Source: a bacterium (GTDB taxonomy: Bacteria > Vulcanimicrobiota > Xenobia > Xenobiales > JADMJV01). From it: a DNA stretch of 64,000 nucleotides. The notes beneath the pieces are model-generated. The model was not told the origin of the DNA, ran no database searches, and saw only the letters and a program-made list of their open reading frames with translations. Numbering within the stretch: position 1 is the stretch's first letter; each line of letters opens with the position of its first letter. Below, piece by piece: positions 18,546 through 27,489 of this stretch. Made by a program: the position numbers and the translations under genes. The stretch spans positions 1 through 64,000 of the forward strand of contig JAFEBA010000007.1 of NCBI GenBank assembly GCA_018266105.1. The letters run 5' to 3'.

Positions 18546-19363
18546 ATCGATTCGGCCATCTTCTCCAAGTAAGCAGGGGGGAAGACCAGCACCGGACAGG
18601 GGGCCTGGCGGGCCACGTACTCGGTGACGCTGCCCTTCCATAGCTTCTTCAGGGACCCGCCGGCGTGGGTGGCCATGGCGATCAAGTCACAGTTGGAATC
18701 AACGGCCCAATTTAAGATGGCCCTGGACGGGTTTCCCTGTTCAATCTGCAGAGACCAGCCAGGGCGGCCGGCCAGGCAGGCTTCCAGGCTGATACGCACG
18801 GCCTTGTCCGGAGGCGGGTCGTCCAGGCAGTGAAGAAGCGTCACTCGCACCTGCTGGGGCGCGAATCGTGATAGATGCTTGCAGACCGCATTGGAAAGGT
18901 AGGAGCCATCGGTCGGAACCAGGATCTTCTGAAAGACAGTGGGGCTGGTCGCCTTCATCAGCAAGACCGGACAGCTTGCCTGGTGGGCGACTTCTTCGGC
19001 CACGCTGCCAAACAGCCAGCGCTCCAGCCCGGCGTGGCCGTGGGGAGCGAAAATGACCAGATCACAGCGATTGCGGGTCGCTTCCTGACAAATGGTGGAA
19101 CTGGCCGGTCCGACTCGGCACAGGGTCTCCACTTCATTGGGTTCGAATCCGGAGGCCAGATTCTGCAAGTACTCTTCAGCTCGTTCCCGAGTTTCGTGCG
19201 GGCTGCCCAAAAGCGCGGCAGCGACCGGATCCCCGGTCAGGGAGATTGGATCCATGACGCGCAGCAAGAGCACTTCGGCCAGACAGTCGCGAGCCAGTTT
19301 CTTAACATAGGGCAGCACGGTTTCACTCTGAAGCCGCCCATTCAGGGGCACAAGAATTCTCAT
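18542..19363 (-). CDS. tandem-domain universal stress protein
   Basis: Two UspA domains in one 273-residue chain (about 1-135 and 143-265). Each has the Usp start (RILVPLNG and KILVPTDG) and end (CPVLLMK and CPVLVF). The ATP-loop GxxGx9G(S/T) is partly kept: domain one has HGHAGLERWLFGS and domain two has HAGGSLKKLWKGS, each lacking the first glycine. Tandem Usp proteins form nucleotide-dependent or dimeric stress-response modules in the cytoplasm. It is coupled by a four-base overlap to another usp gene upstream, so the two form an operon. Confidence 0.9.
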   Translation of the reverse strand: MRILVPLNGRLQSETVLPYVKKLARDCLAEVLLLRVMDPISLTGDPVAAALLGSPHETRERAEEYLQNLASGFEPNEVETLCRVGPASSTICQEATRNRCDLVIFAPHGHAGLERWLFGSVAEEVAHQASCPVLLMKATSPTVFQKILVPTDGSYLSNAVCKHLSRFAPQQVRVTLLHCLDDPPPDKAVRISLEACLAGRPGWSLQIEQGNPSRAILNWAVDSNCDLIAMATHAGGSLKKLWKGSVTEYVARQAPCPVLVFPPAYLEKMAESI

Positions 19364-19830
19364 CCGCTTCCTCCCTGGTCCGGGTCCTGACGGATGTAGC
19401 TCTGTAGTAAGCGGCAGTTGCGTCCGATCACCAGCACAGGACAGGTCGCCAGGCCCAGCAATTTTTCGGCCACACTTCGGTGCAGAAGTCGACGAACGCC
19501 CTGGCGGCTATGACTGGTCATGACCACCATGTCTGGCTGCTCGCGCTCGATCGCCCAGAGCAGGTTGGTGGCCGGATCATCGTGCGCGTCCAGGACCTTC
19601 CAACCAGCCCGAATGTGGGCCTCGGTCAATTCTTGAGTGAGTCGCTTGAGATACTTCTCGCAACTGCGCAGCTCACGGCTATAAGAGTCAGCGGAAGGGC
19701 TGAGCCGAGATTCAACGGCCCGAACCAGCAGCAGCTCAGAGCCGCTCACTTCCGCCAGATGCCGAGCCGGTTCCAAGGCGGCCTGGCTCTGGACTGAGCC
19801 ATCCAGTGCGACCAGAATCCTCTTGAACAT
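19360..19830 (-). CDS. single-domain universal stress protein
   Basis: A 156-residue UspA protein (FKRILVALDGSVQSQAAL at the start, CPVLVIGRN at the end). The nucleotide loop reads HSRQGVRRLLHRS: both key glycines of GxxGx9GS are lost, so ATP binding is doubtful. It is the first gene of a two-gene usp operon, its stop overlapping the start of the tandem Usp. Confidence 0.9.
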   Translation of the reverse strand: MFKRILVALDGSVQSQAALEPARHLAEVSGSELLLVRAVESRLSPSADSYSRELRSCEKYLKRLTQELTEAHIRAGWKVLDAHDDPATNLLWAIEREQPDMVVMTSHSRQGVRRLLHRSVAEKLLGLATCPVLVIGRNCRLLQSYIRQDPDQGGSG

Positions 19831-19926
19831 CGAGATCAGCTTATGCCAACCCTCAGCCAGCGGCTATGATCGGGATCAGTCTCGCTTCGCTCCTCGGCGG
19901 AGCAAAAGCAGCGGTCCATCGGCTGG

Positions 19927-19943
19927 AGAGCCCTGGAGGCTCT
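19927..19943 (-). terminator. short stem-loop after the radical SAM gene
   Basis: AGAGCC (19927-19932) and GGCTCT (19938-19943) form a perfect six-base stem with a five-base loop, six bases beyond the stop of the leftward gene. There is no T-run, so termination is plausible but unproven. Confidence 0.35.
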
Positions 19944-19948
19944 GGCCT

Positions 19949-21055
19949 TCAGCCCTTCGGGTTGTAAATCTCGACTTCCACACCCAGGTCTTTGGCCATG
20001 ACTTCGCGCAAGTGCTCGCCCGAGGTCTTGAGCACTTTGAGCCAGCCGTGTTCCCAGTCGCGCACGCCGGCCAGCCAGGCCGAGCAATTGCGACAGGGCC
20101 AGGCTTCGGCGCCCCTGCCCTCCAGATGCATCTTACGATACCAGTCGAACATCTCGCCGCGCCACACCTCTTGCACGGTATGGTCAAACAGGTTGGGGAA
20201 TTTATCGGCGGTGCGGAAGCTGACGTCCTGACCGCACAGCGCCACCCGACCCAGCGTGTCCACGTTGAGCCGCTCGAAGGGCCAGACACAGGGCTGTTTG
20301 CGCTCGGTGGGGAGATCAGCGTAAAGATGATGGTCCAGGGCCCTATTGTGACTGATGGTGGTGTTGTCGTCCCAGGTCAGGAACTTACGTGTGATGACTT
20401 CGTCCACGCCCACTTCTTTGAGGTAGAACTGCACGGCGTCGTCCAGCTTGCCTTCGATCAGTTCCTGACGGATGATGGAGACCACCACGCGGGTGGGCTT
20501 GACGTGTTGCTTGCGCAACTCCAGCGCGGCCCGAATATTGCTAACGTGGTTCTCAAACCAGCCTTTGGGGTCGCGAGGGGCGCCGCCGCGAGGGGGGCGA
20601 ACCTGAGCATAAGTCTCGGCGTCGGCCGCGTCCATGGAGAACTCGATCAGATCGATGCCGGCCTCGATCAGCCGCTCCAGTTTGCGCCGGTGCTTGGGAT
20701 GCGGGCCCATCATGGAGCCGTTGGTGTTCATCCAAACCCGGCAACCTTGCTTCTTGGCGAACTCAATCATGTCCACCATATGCGGATGCAGCATGGGCTC
20801 TCCGCCGCCGGTGCAGCGCATCCAGGCGCCATAGGGTCCGGCTTCGGTGGCAATCTTGTTCCACAGTTCCACCGGAAACAGCTCGCCGTCGCGCTCGCGA
20901 TAGAATCGGCGAATTTCAGAGTTTCCGTCGGTGTAAGGGCAGCTCGGGCATCCGAAGTTGCAGGGATAGATAATCGAGAGCACCAGCATCATGGGGAATT
21001 CCATGGCGTCCTGGCGCAGCCCGTATTGTTTTTCGGCTTCTTGGGTCTGAGACAT
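19949..21055 (-). CDS. radical SAM protein with SPASM-like C-terminal cysteines
   Basis: A 368-residue enzyme. The iron-sulfur motif is YPCNFGCPSCPY near residues 30-41 (CxxxCxxC, binding the 4Fe-4S cluster that cleaves SAM), followed by the GGGEPMLHP motif and a TIM-barrel-like core (FSMDAADAETYAQV). Near 275-282 and 330 it has LCGQDVS and CRNCSAW, auxiliary-cluster cysteines like the SPASM/twitch type. Such enzymes modify peptides, mature other enzymes or alter small molecules. There is no peptide precursor gene or obvious partner beside it, so the substrate is unknown. The start ATG is upstream of all motifs and fits the usual length. Confidence 0.88.
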   Translation of the reverse strand: MSQTQEAEKQYGLRQDAMEFPMMLVLSIIYPCNFGCPSCPYTDGNSEIRRFYRERDGELFPVELWNKIATEAGPYGAWMRCTGGGEPMLHPHMVDMIEFAKKQGCRVWMNTNGSMMGPHPKHRRKLERLIEAGIDLIEFSMDAADAETYAQVRPPRGGAPRDPKGWFENHVSNIRAALELRKQHVKPTRVVVSIIRQELIEGKLDDAVQFYLKEVGVDEVITRKFLTWDDNTTISHNRALDHHLYADLPTERKQPCVWPFERLNVDTLGRVALCGQDVSFRTADKFPNLFDHTVQEVWRGEMFDWYRKMHLEGRGAEAWPCRNCSAWLAGVRDWEHGWLKVLKTSGEHLREVMAKDLGVEVEIYNPKG

Positions 21056-21117
21056 CCCCTGGAGCTTACCTCCCTGAGCGAAAGGGTAAACGCGAGTGGC
21101 GAATAAGAATCAAGTTC

Positions 21118-21447
21118 ATGCGTGAATATAGTCCGAAAAGGCTGCTGTTATGCCTGCTCTTGATCTGCGGATTCTCCGGAATGATGCAAATTCTGGTTTT
21201 CGGGAAGCGTCAGGATCTGCATCATCAGCATTATGCGGACCCCTCAACCCGGCCAACCACAGTCGTGGGAGCCCCAGTAGAAGGGGTTGTGGCCGCCGTA
21301 GGAATGGATCGAATCCACCTGAACAACGGGAAAAGCACCGATCCTTACCGCTGTGAAAACCCCGGTCAATACCGGGTGGGCGAGCGTCTGAAGATCACCT
21401 ACGCTCAGGGAGATCCGCCCAATGCCCTTAAAATAGAGAAGCTTTAG
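21118..21447 (+). CDS. small membrane-anchored protein of unknown function
   Basis: A 109-residue protein with one N-terminal hydrophobic helix (residues about 8-28, LLLCLLLICGFSGMMQILVF), either a signal anchor or an uncleaved signal. The remainder is a short beta-rich domain (VEGVVAAVGMDRIHLNNG, then YRVGERLKITY), which looks OB- or SH3-like. There is no clear ribosome site. It is convergent with the GAF-TPR gene and separated from it by only two bases. Confidence 0.65.
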   Translation: MREYSPKRLLLCLLLICGFSGMMQILVFGKRQDLHHQHYADPSTRPTTVVGAPVEGVVAAVGMDRIHLNNGKSTDPYRCENPGQYRVGERLKITYAQGDPPNALKIEKL

Positions 21448-21449
21448 GG

Positions 21450-22538
21450 CTAGACCATTTCCGCCAAAGCGGCCCGACAGCGTTGACTGTTGGCGTGATC
21501 CGCTCCCCAGTTCTTCTCGGCGATCATCAAAGCCCGTTCAAAAAGCTTTTTGGCTTCTTCGGCCGCGCCGGCCGAGCGACGCAAGGTGGCCAGGTTGAAG
21601 TAAAGCGGAGCCAACCGCTTGTCATCCGAGGTGATCTGAGTGGACCAGATCTCCAGAGCCCGGCGATAGAGGCCTTCTGAGCGCATCGAGTTGCCCTGCG
21701 CGAAATAGAGGGTGGCCAGGTTGGTGATCACCGGAGCCAGTTCATTGCGATAGGCCGTGCCCAGCTTCTCCAGATGGTCGATGGCCTGCAAGAAATTGCG
21801 TTCGGCCTCCACATGGGCGGCTCCCTGGCGCTGCATTTCGGCCAGTTCGCCCAGGATACGGCCGGGGCGGGGATCCTTTGGGCCCCAGGCCATGGCCTGA
21901 GCGGCCACCTGCTTGAGCTCGGCGATCGCGGCCGGCACCTGACCTTCGCGAAAGAGAGCGAAGGCTTTTTGGCGCTGGGCCGCCCAGGCCGCCTCATCGA
22001 CCGCCCCCAGCGGCACCGGCTGCGGCCGGCTGGCTTTTTCAGCGGCCTGCGTGCGCTCGATCTGACTGAGCCGGGTGGCGATCATGGCGGCCAGGTCTTT
22101 GCACCATTCTTCGTGGGGCGGCCCGAAGGCGCCGGCCCGGATGCGATTGTCGGCGTAGACCAGGCCCTGGACCAGCCCTGAAGCGTGCAGGACGGGAGCG
22201 CACACGATCGATCGCAACCCGGATAGAATCACGCTGGTGCGATCGTTCATTTTGGGGTCGCGAGCCGCGTCCACCAACAACATGGGTTGCTTGTCGCGCA
22301 TCACCGTCTTGATCATTTCGGTGCTGATCTCGCCCGCCACGAAGACGGTCTGGGGGTCCAGCCCGTGGGTGGCCTGGGCCGTCAGTTCGTCCGTCTCTTT
22401 GTCACGGCAGGCGACCAGGGCACGCTCGGGGCTGAGGTGGGCCAGCATGGCGTCCAGGGCATACTCGAAAATCTGCCGCCGCGTATCTGCAGCCTGCAAT
22501 TTCTCCAGGAAAATCTCGGGGTTGGCCTCTGAACTCAC
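21450..22538 (-). CDS. GAF-domain protein with TPR tail
   Basis: A 362-residue protein. Residues about 10-175 form a GAF domain (RQIFEYALDAMLAHLSPERALVACRD, VMRDKQPMLLVDAARDP, SIVCAPVLHASGLVQGLVYADNR), a small-molecule or redox sensing fold. A short Ala/Pro linker follows, then TPR repeats to the end (YRRALEIWSTQI, LFERALMIAEKNWGADH). No output domain is present, so it should work by contacting a partner through its TPRs. I chose GTG at 22538, which AAGGA precedes by about eight bases; the frame continues to 22610 without such a signal. It is divergent from the zinc-ribbon gene. Confidence 0.78.
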   Translation of the reverse strand: MSSEANPEIFLEKLQAADTRRQIFEYALDAMLAHLSPERALVACRDKETDELTAQATHGLDPQTVFVAGEISTEMIKTVMRDKQPMLLVDAARDPKMNDRTSVILSGLRSIVCAPVLHASGLVQGLVYADNRIRAGAFGPPHEEWCKDLAAMIATRLSQIERTQAAEKASRPQPVPLGAVDEAAWAAQRQKAFALFREGQVPAAIAELKQVAAQAMAWGPKDPRPGRILGELAEMQRQGAAHVEAERNFLQAIDHLEKLGTAYRNELAPVITNLATLYFAQGNSMRSEGLYRRALEIWSTQITSDDKRLAPLYFNLATLRRSAGAAEEAKKLFERALMIAEKNWGADHANSQRCRAALAEMV

Positions 22539-22670
22539 GCGCTTGGTCCTTGCTTGGGTTTGGCTGATTCTTCGGCCCGGAGTGTATAGGAATCCCGCCC
22601 CAATCGTCAAATACTCTTAACAGGTAGCGAAAAGTCGCACCGACAACCCGGTTGGCTGAGTGGAGCTGCG
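22539..22670. other. divergent promoter region between two TPR genes
   Basis: 132 bases, both neighbours starting outward. It contains GCGA/TCGC (22627-22638) and CAACC-C-GGTTG small palindromes but no strong -35/-10 pair that I can assign. Confidence 0.4.
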
Positions 22671-24431
22671 ATGTATTGTCCTGCTTGTGATAAAGAGTTT
22701 AGCCCCGTTCACAGCCGCTGCCCGGAATGCAAGGGTTGGCTGCGCGTGAGCGGACCCGCGGCCGGCGCCAAGGTGGCCATCAATCCCATGCGCCCCCCCT
22801 CCCCTTCCAGCCTGGAATCCGCCACCACTCAAAAGGTCAAGCCGATCACCGCCAACAATCTTCCGATGCCCTCTCGTCCTCAGCCGGTGGAAGCTTCCAA
22901 ATCCTCGCTGCCTGGCCCGGGCCTGCAAACCGCTACCGAACCGGTGGAGGCCGTCAGTCGGGGAGCCCTGGGTAGCGGTTGGGAAGCATCCAGTTTCTCG
23001 GCGCCCGCCCCCACCACCACGCCATCCACACCCTCGAGCCCGACTGGCTGGGGGGCTCCCGCTCCCAGCGCAAGCGGACCGGCCGCCCCGAGTGGCTGGG
23101 GTGCCCCCGCCAGCAATTGGGGAACCTCCATTCCTGAACCACCCAAAGCCACCGGTTGGGGCTCCAGCGCGCCTGGTTTTGGGGGCGCCTCCCCCTCCGC
23201 CTTGGATACCGGCCTGGGTGGAGGCAACGGTGGATTTGCGCCTCCGGCAGGTGGCTTTGTGGGGGGGCTCAGTTCCGGACCCTCCTCGGGGCAGTTGGGT
23301 GGCCATGCGCCGGCTTTGCTGGGCGGCGGGCCACCCACCGGGGGCGGCTGGTTGGGCGACGGAGGCGGTGGTCCCGGACCGAGCTCATATTCTCCTCCGG
23401 CAGCTCGCAGCGGCGGCTGGCTGGGAGATGCCGGGAGCGGCCACGGCAGCGAAGCTCCCCCACCCCTTTCCATGCCCCCCCTGAGCGCGCCCGAACCATC
23501 TTCGCATTCCGGTGAGGCCCTGGCCATGCCTGACCACACCGTGGCCGTGGATTTGGGCACTCCCTGGGAAGACGAAGTCCCCCAGAACTCCTCCAATCAA
23601 ATGATTTACGTGGTGCTGGCCTGCTTGATCGTCGGCCTGCTCGCGTTTTCGGGCTATATCTACTGGCAGCGCAAGCGCCTGAAGGAGCCGATCCGACCGA
23701 CACTGGGAACCCAGGAGACGGGTGGCAGTCGCGAGGCGGGCAAAGAAAATCTGCGCAAAGCTCAGGCCGCTTTCAAAGCTCATCGCTACGAAGAAGCCCA
23801 GAGTCTGGCCCAGACCGCATATCTGCTGCTGGGGGAATTGAAAGTGGCCAGCGAAGAAGAGCGAAAGGCTTCCAAGTCCTTTTATCGTCAGGCCACTCTC
23901 CGCTACGGCGCTTCCCTGATGGAACAGGCCCAGGCGGAAGGGGCCCGGAAGAATGTGGTTCAGGCCGTGGGCTTGGCCGACCAGGCGGCCCATATGTTTG
24001 CCAATCTTCCCGGGACCAACACCGAGCAAGCCCAGGCGCTGGCCCTGGAAGGTCGGATCTACCTGAATTCGGGCGATGCCGTCTCGGCGATGTCGGCTTA
24101 CAGCAAAGCCAATGCTCTCCGGCCTGGCGCTTACCGAGCCGAAATGCAACGAGCGCGGGAAATGGGCGCGCCCATTCCCGACCCGGTGCCTCAGCAGCAG
24201 GTAGCCCAACCTCTGCCGCCCGAGGAGCAGCCCAAAGTGGACAGCACCACCAGCTATCCTTCAGGCCATCGCGGCGGCGGATATCGTTCCCATCACAGCG
24301 ATCCTGTGCCCGTAGCTCAACCGGTCGGTCCGGCTCCGAAACCGCGCCCGCAGAACACCTACGTACCGCCCAAGAAAGACGACCGTCCCAGCTGGCGCAA
24401 GCGCCCCAGCGACGTATTGCCGACTTATTAA
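22671..24431 (+). CDS. zinc-ribbon, Gly/Ser/Pro-rich linker, single TM and TPR protein
   Basis: A 586-residue protein. It starts with a zinc ribbon (MYCPACDKEFSPVHSRCPEC, CxxC-x12-CxxC). Residues about 30-300 are low-complexity Ser/Pro/Gly with repeated GWG and GWLGDGGG motifs. One transmembrane helix follows near 306-327 (MIYVVLACLIVGLLAFSGYI), then a basic stop (WQRKRLKE) and a TPR-like region (AQAAFKAHRYEEAQSLAQTAY, ALALEGRIYLNSGDAVSAM). The tail is Arg/Pro-rich. With this orientation the ribbon is probably cytoplasmic and the TPR outside, or the reverse. The start has GGAG five bases upstream. Its function is unknown; the layout recalls zinc-ribbon membrane scaffolds. Confidence 0.75.
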   Translation: MYCPACDKEFSPVHSRCPECKGWLRVSGPAAGAKVAINPMRPPSPSSLESATTQKVKPITANNLPMPSRPQPVEASKSSLPGPGLQTATEPVEAVSRGALGSGWEASSFSAPAPTTTPSTPSSPTGWGAPAPSASGPAAPSGWGAPASNWGTSIPEPPKATGWGSSAPGFGGASPSALDTGLGGGNGGFAPPAGGFVGGLSSGPSSGQLGGHAPALLGGGPPTGGGWLGDGGGGPGPSSYSPPAARSGGWLGDAGSGHGSEAPPPLSMPPLSAPEPSSHSGEALAMPDHTVAVDLGTPWEDEVPQNSSNQMIYVVLACLIVGLLAFSGYIYWQRKRLKEPIRPTLGTQETGGSREAGKENLRKAQAAFKAHRYEEAQSLAQTAYLLLGELKVASEEERKASKSFYRQATLRYGASLMEQAQAEGARKNVVQAVGLADQAAHMFANLPGTNTEQAQALALEGRIYLNSGDAVSAMSAYSKANALRPGAYRAEMQRAREMGAPIPDPVPQQQVAQPLPPEEQPKVDSTTSYPSGHRGGGYRSHHSDPVPVAQPVGPAPKPRPQNTYVPPKKDDRPSWRKRPSDVLPTY

Positions 24432-24465
24432 CGCAACCTCGGGTTCGGTAGTACTTTGGTAGAAA

Positions 24466-24496
24466 TCAGTCCTCTAGACTGAGTGCATTCCACTCA
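24466..24496 (+). promoter_or_regulatory. two overlapping, mutually exclusive stem-loops in a leader
   Basis: TCAGTC (24466-24471) pairs with GACTGA (24477-24482) around CTCTA. TGAGTG (24480-24485) pairs with CACTCA (24491-24496) around CATTC. The two stems share three bases, so only one can form at a time. The second ends one base before the Shine-Dalgarno GGGAGG (24498-24503). The arrangement could control translation or serve as a tandem operator. Confidence 0.45.
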
Positions 24497-24508
24497 CGGG
24501 AGGCACCC

Positions 24509-25684
24509 ATGATCCGAACCGAGGTAAATTCAGCTCCGAAGCAGAGTCCCAAGCTCCGCACTCAGGCCGCCCCGGCCCAAACGTCCCGGTTGCTCCATTG
24601 CGCGCTGCAGCTGGGCAAAGACTGCTTCACTCCGGGCTACGCTGGGGAGCGCGCTCGGATGCGCTCGCTTTACCAGTTGAGCAAGCAGTTGGGAACCCAT
24701 CAGGCCATGGACGCCCAGGCTCAACCCCAGGATCTGGTCAGCCGGAGCAGCCGTCTGGTGCGTTCCACCAATCGCTGTCTGGAACAGAGCCTCGAGACGG
24801 CCGGTCACTACTGGCGCGAAGAAGCGCGCACCGCTAAAGGACTCTATCGCGGAGTGGTGGGTCTGGGCCAGGGAGCCACCAGCGTTGGCGAGGTGGCTTT
24901 TCGTAGTACAAAAAGCCTTGCCAAACTAAGTCTGAAGGCTGCCGACATGGGCTTCCGAACTCTGAACGGAGAGCGAAGCCTGACCGCTTTGTTGGGTCAG
25001 ACCCGCCAGGCGGCTGAGATACTCTGTGAGCGGGGCTCGCGCTACCTGACTTCAGGCCAATTCGTGAACGACGCCAAGAAGTTCAGCAAGAGCCTGAGCG
25101 ACTATGGCGCACGGGTGCAGGCTGACCCCATGCTGGAAGTTCCCAAGGCCACCTTCGTGGTCGCCGCCGCGGTGGTCGCCGCCGCGCCCAGGCGGGTGGC
25201 GGCCACCGCGGAGGGTTTGGCGGGGCTGGGCGAGAGCGTAGCGGCGGCTGGTGAGAGTTCGGCGGTGATGAGCGAGAGCATGGCGGCGGCGGCCGGAGAG
25301 AGTTCGGCAGCCCTGGGAGAAACGTCACAGCTAGGCGGAGCATCCTTGCAGATAGGAACTCCCGGAGGGATTGTGCCGAAGGGATATGTTGCAAACCCTG
25401 GGGCGGCTGCCTGTGCCCCCCCACCGGCTGCCCCGCTCAATCAAGAACTGCTGCGCAACTTCCAGCAAGCTTTGAAACTGAGTCAGCGCCCCGGCCTGGC
25501 CGAGACCCCTGGCCTACCCGCGCCGGCGGCGGTGCCCGCGCCGCTACAACTGCCTCCCCGGGTCGGCCCTCTGCCCACCCATACCCCGGTCTGTTTGCCC
25601 TCGAGCAATTACGCTCCGGCCGCCACCAAAGGCTTTCTGCAACTGCGCGAGCTTCCCCAGGGCTGCCTGGACATTACGGGTTAG
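24509..25684 (+). CDS. unknown protein with amphipathic helical core and Ala-rich tail
   Basis: A 391-residue protein that matches no family I know. The N-terminus is polar and disordered (about 1-28), without a signal peptide. Residues about 30-220 are helical with many Ser/Arg/Lys (LVRSTNRCLEQSLETAGHYW, VGLGQGATSVGEVAFRSTKSLAKL). Residues 222-285 are Ala-rich with a repeated GESSA motif (AAGESSAVM, AAGESSAAL). The end is Pro/Leu-rich. The leader carries two alternate hairpins and a good ribosome site, GGGAGG, five bases from the ATG. The end overlaps a convergent gene by eleven bases. Confidence 0.65.
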   Translation: MIRTEVNSAPKQSPKLRTQAAPAQTSRLLHCALQLGKDCFTPGYAGERARMRSLYQLSKQLGTHQAMDAQAQPQDLVSRSSRLVRSTNRCLEQSLETAGHYWREEARTAKGLYRGVVGLGQGATSVGEVAFRSTKSLAKLSLKAADMGFRTLNGERSLTALLGQTRQAAEILCERGSRYLTSGQFVNDAKKFSKSLSDYGARVQADPMLEVPKATFVVAAAVVAAAPRRVAATAEGLAGLGESVAAAGESSAVMSESMAAAAGESSAALGETSQLGGASLQIGTPGGIVPKGYVANPGAAACAPPPAAPLNQELLRNFQQALKLSQRPGLAETPGLPAPAAVPAPLQLPPRVGPLPTHTPVCLPSSNYAPAATKGFLQLRELPQGCLDITG

Positions 25685-27380
25685 GGCCAGTGAGCATGGA
25701 ATTCACGATACGGTCGGAAGCTTCTTCACAGAAGTCCAGGCCGGAGTAGTCTGGATTGTGTCCCGACATAAAAGGCACGGACATCAAGTAAAGGCAGGAA
25801 TGTCCTCGGCCATCGGGCTGCAATGGCTGAAAGGCGTCGGAGATGGCAATCCCTGGAACAATCAAGTAGAACTTGCCTTCCTCATCTTGTTGGACGTTCT
25901 CGGGGTCACTCTGCTGATGCTGCAAAGCCTGCGACTGCGAGCGGAAAGGCAGGCGAGCCTGGTTGACCACTCCCTGGCGCAGCAGGCTGGGGAAAGGAAA
26001 GGCTTGCAAAGGCAGAGGCGGCTGGCCGATGCAGTCAACAAAGGTCTGGTAGGCCACTCGCCGGGTCTGCTGGCGAGCGTCGGTGTAACTGTAGAAAATG
26101 CCCCCCTCAGGGGCAATCTCGACTTCCGAATCGGCACCCACCTCCAATAACTCCAGCCGCCCGGCAGCGTGCAACGCGAGCATCTCCTGGCTGGAGCTTT
26201 GAGGAACGAAGGCGATCACGATGGCGATCAGGGGGGCCAATTCGCGCTTGAGACGGAGCATGTCTTCAGCACAAAAATGCTTGGCCGGATAGTTGAGAGC
26301 GAAGCTTAAGATGGCCAGCACTTCTTTCCAAGGAATCGAGCGTTCTTGAGCCAGGGAGTTCAACGACTCGCGATACTCGGCCTGAAAATAAGCAAAAGGA
26401 TCGCTCTCCTGACGCGGCTCCAGGGCCGCTTGCACGAACTCCTCCAGACTCCAATCCTTGATTTTCGCATAGAGAGCCGGGTCTCGTTCGAGCAGCAACT
26501 TTTTGAAGTATTCGTGAAAGACCAGGTCTAGCGGCACAAAGCCGCCGTGGTCCGCCTTGATCTGCTCCACTTCCTGGCTGCTAAAGGGGTCGACCGAATG
26601 CACCCGAGGATCTTCGAGGTAAAAGCGGACGCATGGCAGTAGACCGTTGCGCGTGTGCAGCACCAGTTTGAACTGATCCAGTCCGGGCCGGGGCTGGTAA
26701 ACCAGGGTGGAGCCGTTCTGGCGCAGGAAACTTCCATGTTGACGGGCCAGGGTGCGCACGGCGTCCACCGCCGTCAGCGAGCCCCCGCGCAAGGCGATGG
26801 GATGATTGCGAGGGCTCTGCAGCTTGGCCGGCGGATAGGGAGAATCAAAATAGCCGGGCACCTTTCCTTCGTGGCGCCGAGGCCAATGGTGACCGGTGCA
26901 GACGACCACCCGGTCAAACTCCCAACATTGTTCTTCAGAGACCACCCGAAGTGCAGGCCTTTCGGGTAAATCGACAACGTCCAGAACGGGAGTGGAGGTG
27001 TGCACCTCCACGGGAAAGCCTGCCGCCGCCAACAGGTTGTGAAACTGTGCCTCCAGGTAGCGTCCGAAGAGCAGGCGAGGCAGCACCTTTTCTTCGCTGA
27101 AACTGCCTGGTGATAGACCATGGGCTTCCAACTCCTGGTGAGGCAGCGACTGCACCCAGTCCAGCAGACTCTGGGGCAGCTCCGGCAGTTCATTGCTGGA
27201 CACATTGGTGATGTGCTCCAGGCCGGCTCCCTCCGGCCCGTAGGGCATTCCCAGGCCGAGCCGGGATTTGCGTTCGAAGATGTGCAGGCACAGGTCGCGG
27301 CGTCCGGACTGCACCAGGCGCTTGAGGATAAACAGGGCACTGGGGCCTCCGCCCACGACGGCAATCTTAAGTTCTGGCAT
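25674..27380 (-). CDS. FAD/NAD(P)-binding protein (PF13454-like)
   Basis: A 568-residue flavoprotein-like enzyme. It opens with a Rossmann dinucleotide fingerprint, KIAVVGGGPSALFILKRL (residues 5-22). The signature of the FAD-NAD(P)-binding family follows (LGLGMPYGPEG near 41-51, then HITNVSSNELPELP near 56-69) and a second nucleotide motif, FDRVVVCTGHHWPRR, near 155-169. A late motif, FVDCIGQPPLP, closes the FAD site. Proteins of this family are poorly characterised oxidoreductases often found beside natural-product or siderophore genes. No partner is adjacent, and the substrate is unknown. The start ATG is good: the Rossmann fold begins at once. Confidence 0.82.
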   Translation of the reverse strand: MPELKIAVVGGGPSALFILKRLVQSGRRDLCLHIFERKSRLGLGMPYGPEGAGLEHITNVSSNELPELPQSLLDWVQSLPHQELEAHGLSPGSFSEEKVLPRLLFGRYLEAQFHNLLAAAGFPVEVHTSTPVLDVVDLPERPALRVVSEEQCWEFDRVVVCTGHHWPRRHEGKVPGYFDSPYPPAKLQSPRNHPIALRGGSLTAVDAVRTLARQHGSFLRQNGSTLVYQPRPGLDQFKLVLHTRNGLLPCVRFYLEDPRVHSVDPFSSQEVEQIKADHGGFVPLDLVFHEYFKKLLLERDPALYAKIKDWSLEEFVQAALEPRQESDPFAYFQAEYRESLNSLAQERSIPWKEVLAILSFALNYPAKHFCAEDMLRLKRELAPLIAIVIAFVPQSSSQEMLALHAAGRLELLEVGADSEVEIAPEGGIFYSYTDARQQTRRVAYQTFVDCIGQPPLPLQAFPFPSLLRQGVVNQARLPFRSQSQALQHQQSDPENVQQDEEGKFYLIVPGIAISDAFQPLQPDGRGHSCLYLMSVPFMSGHNPDYSGLDFCEEASDRIVNSMLTGPNP

Positions 27381-27489
27381 GGGCTGATTCTAAGCACTGC
27401 TTGAGGGGGCGCCAGGATTTGATCGTACCACCTCACCCGGGTATTTGGATACTCTGAAGCTGGAGTGTCTTTCCATTAGTGTCTTGGGT

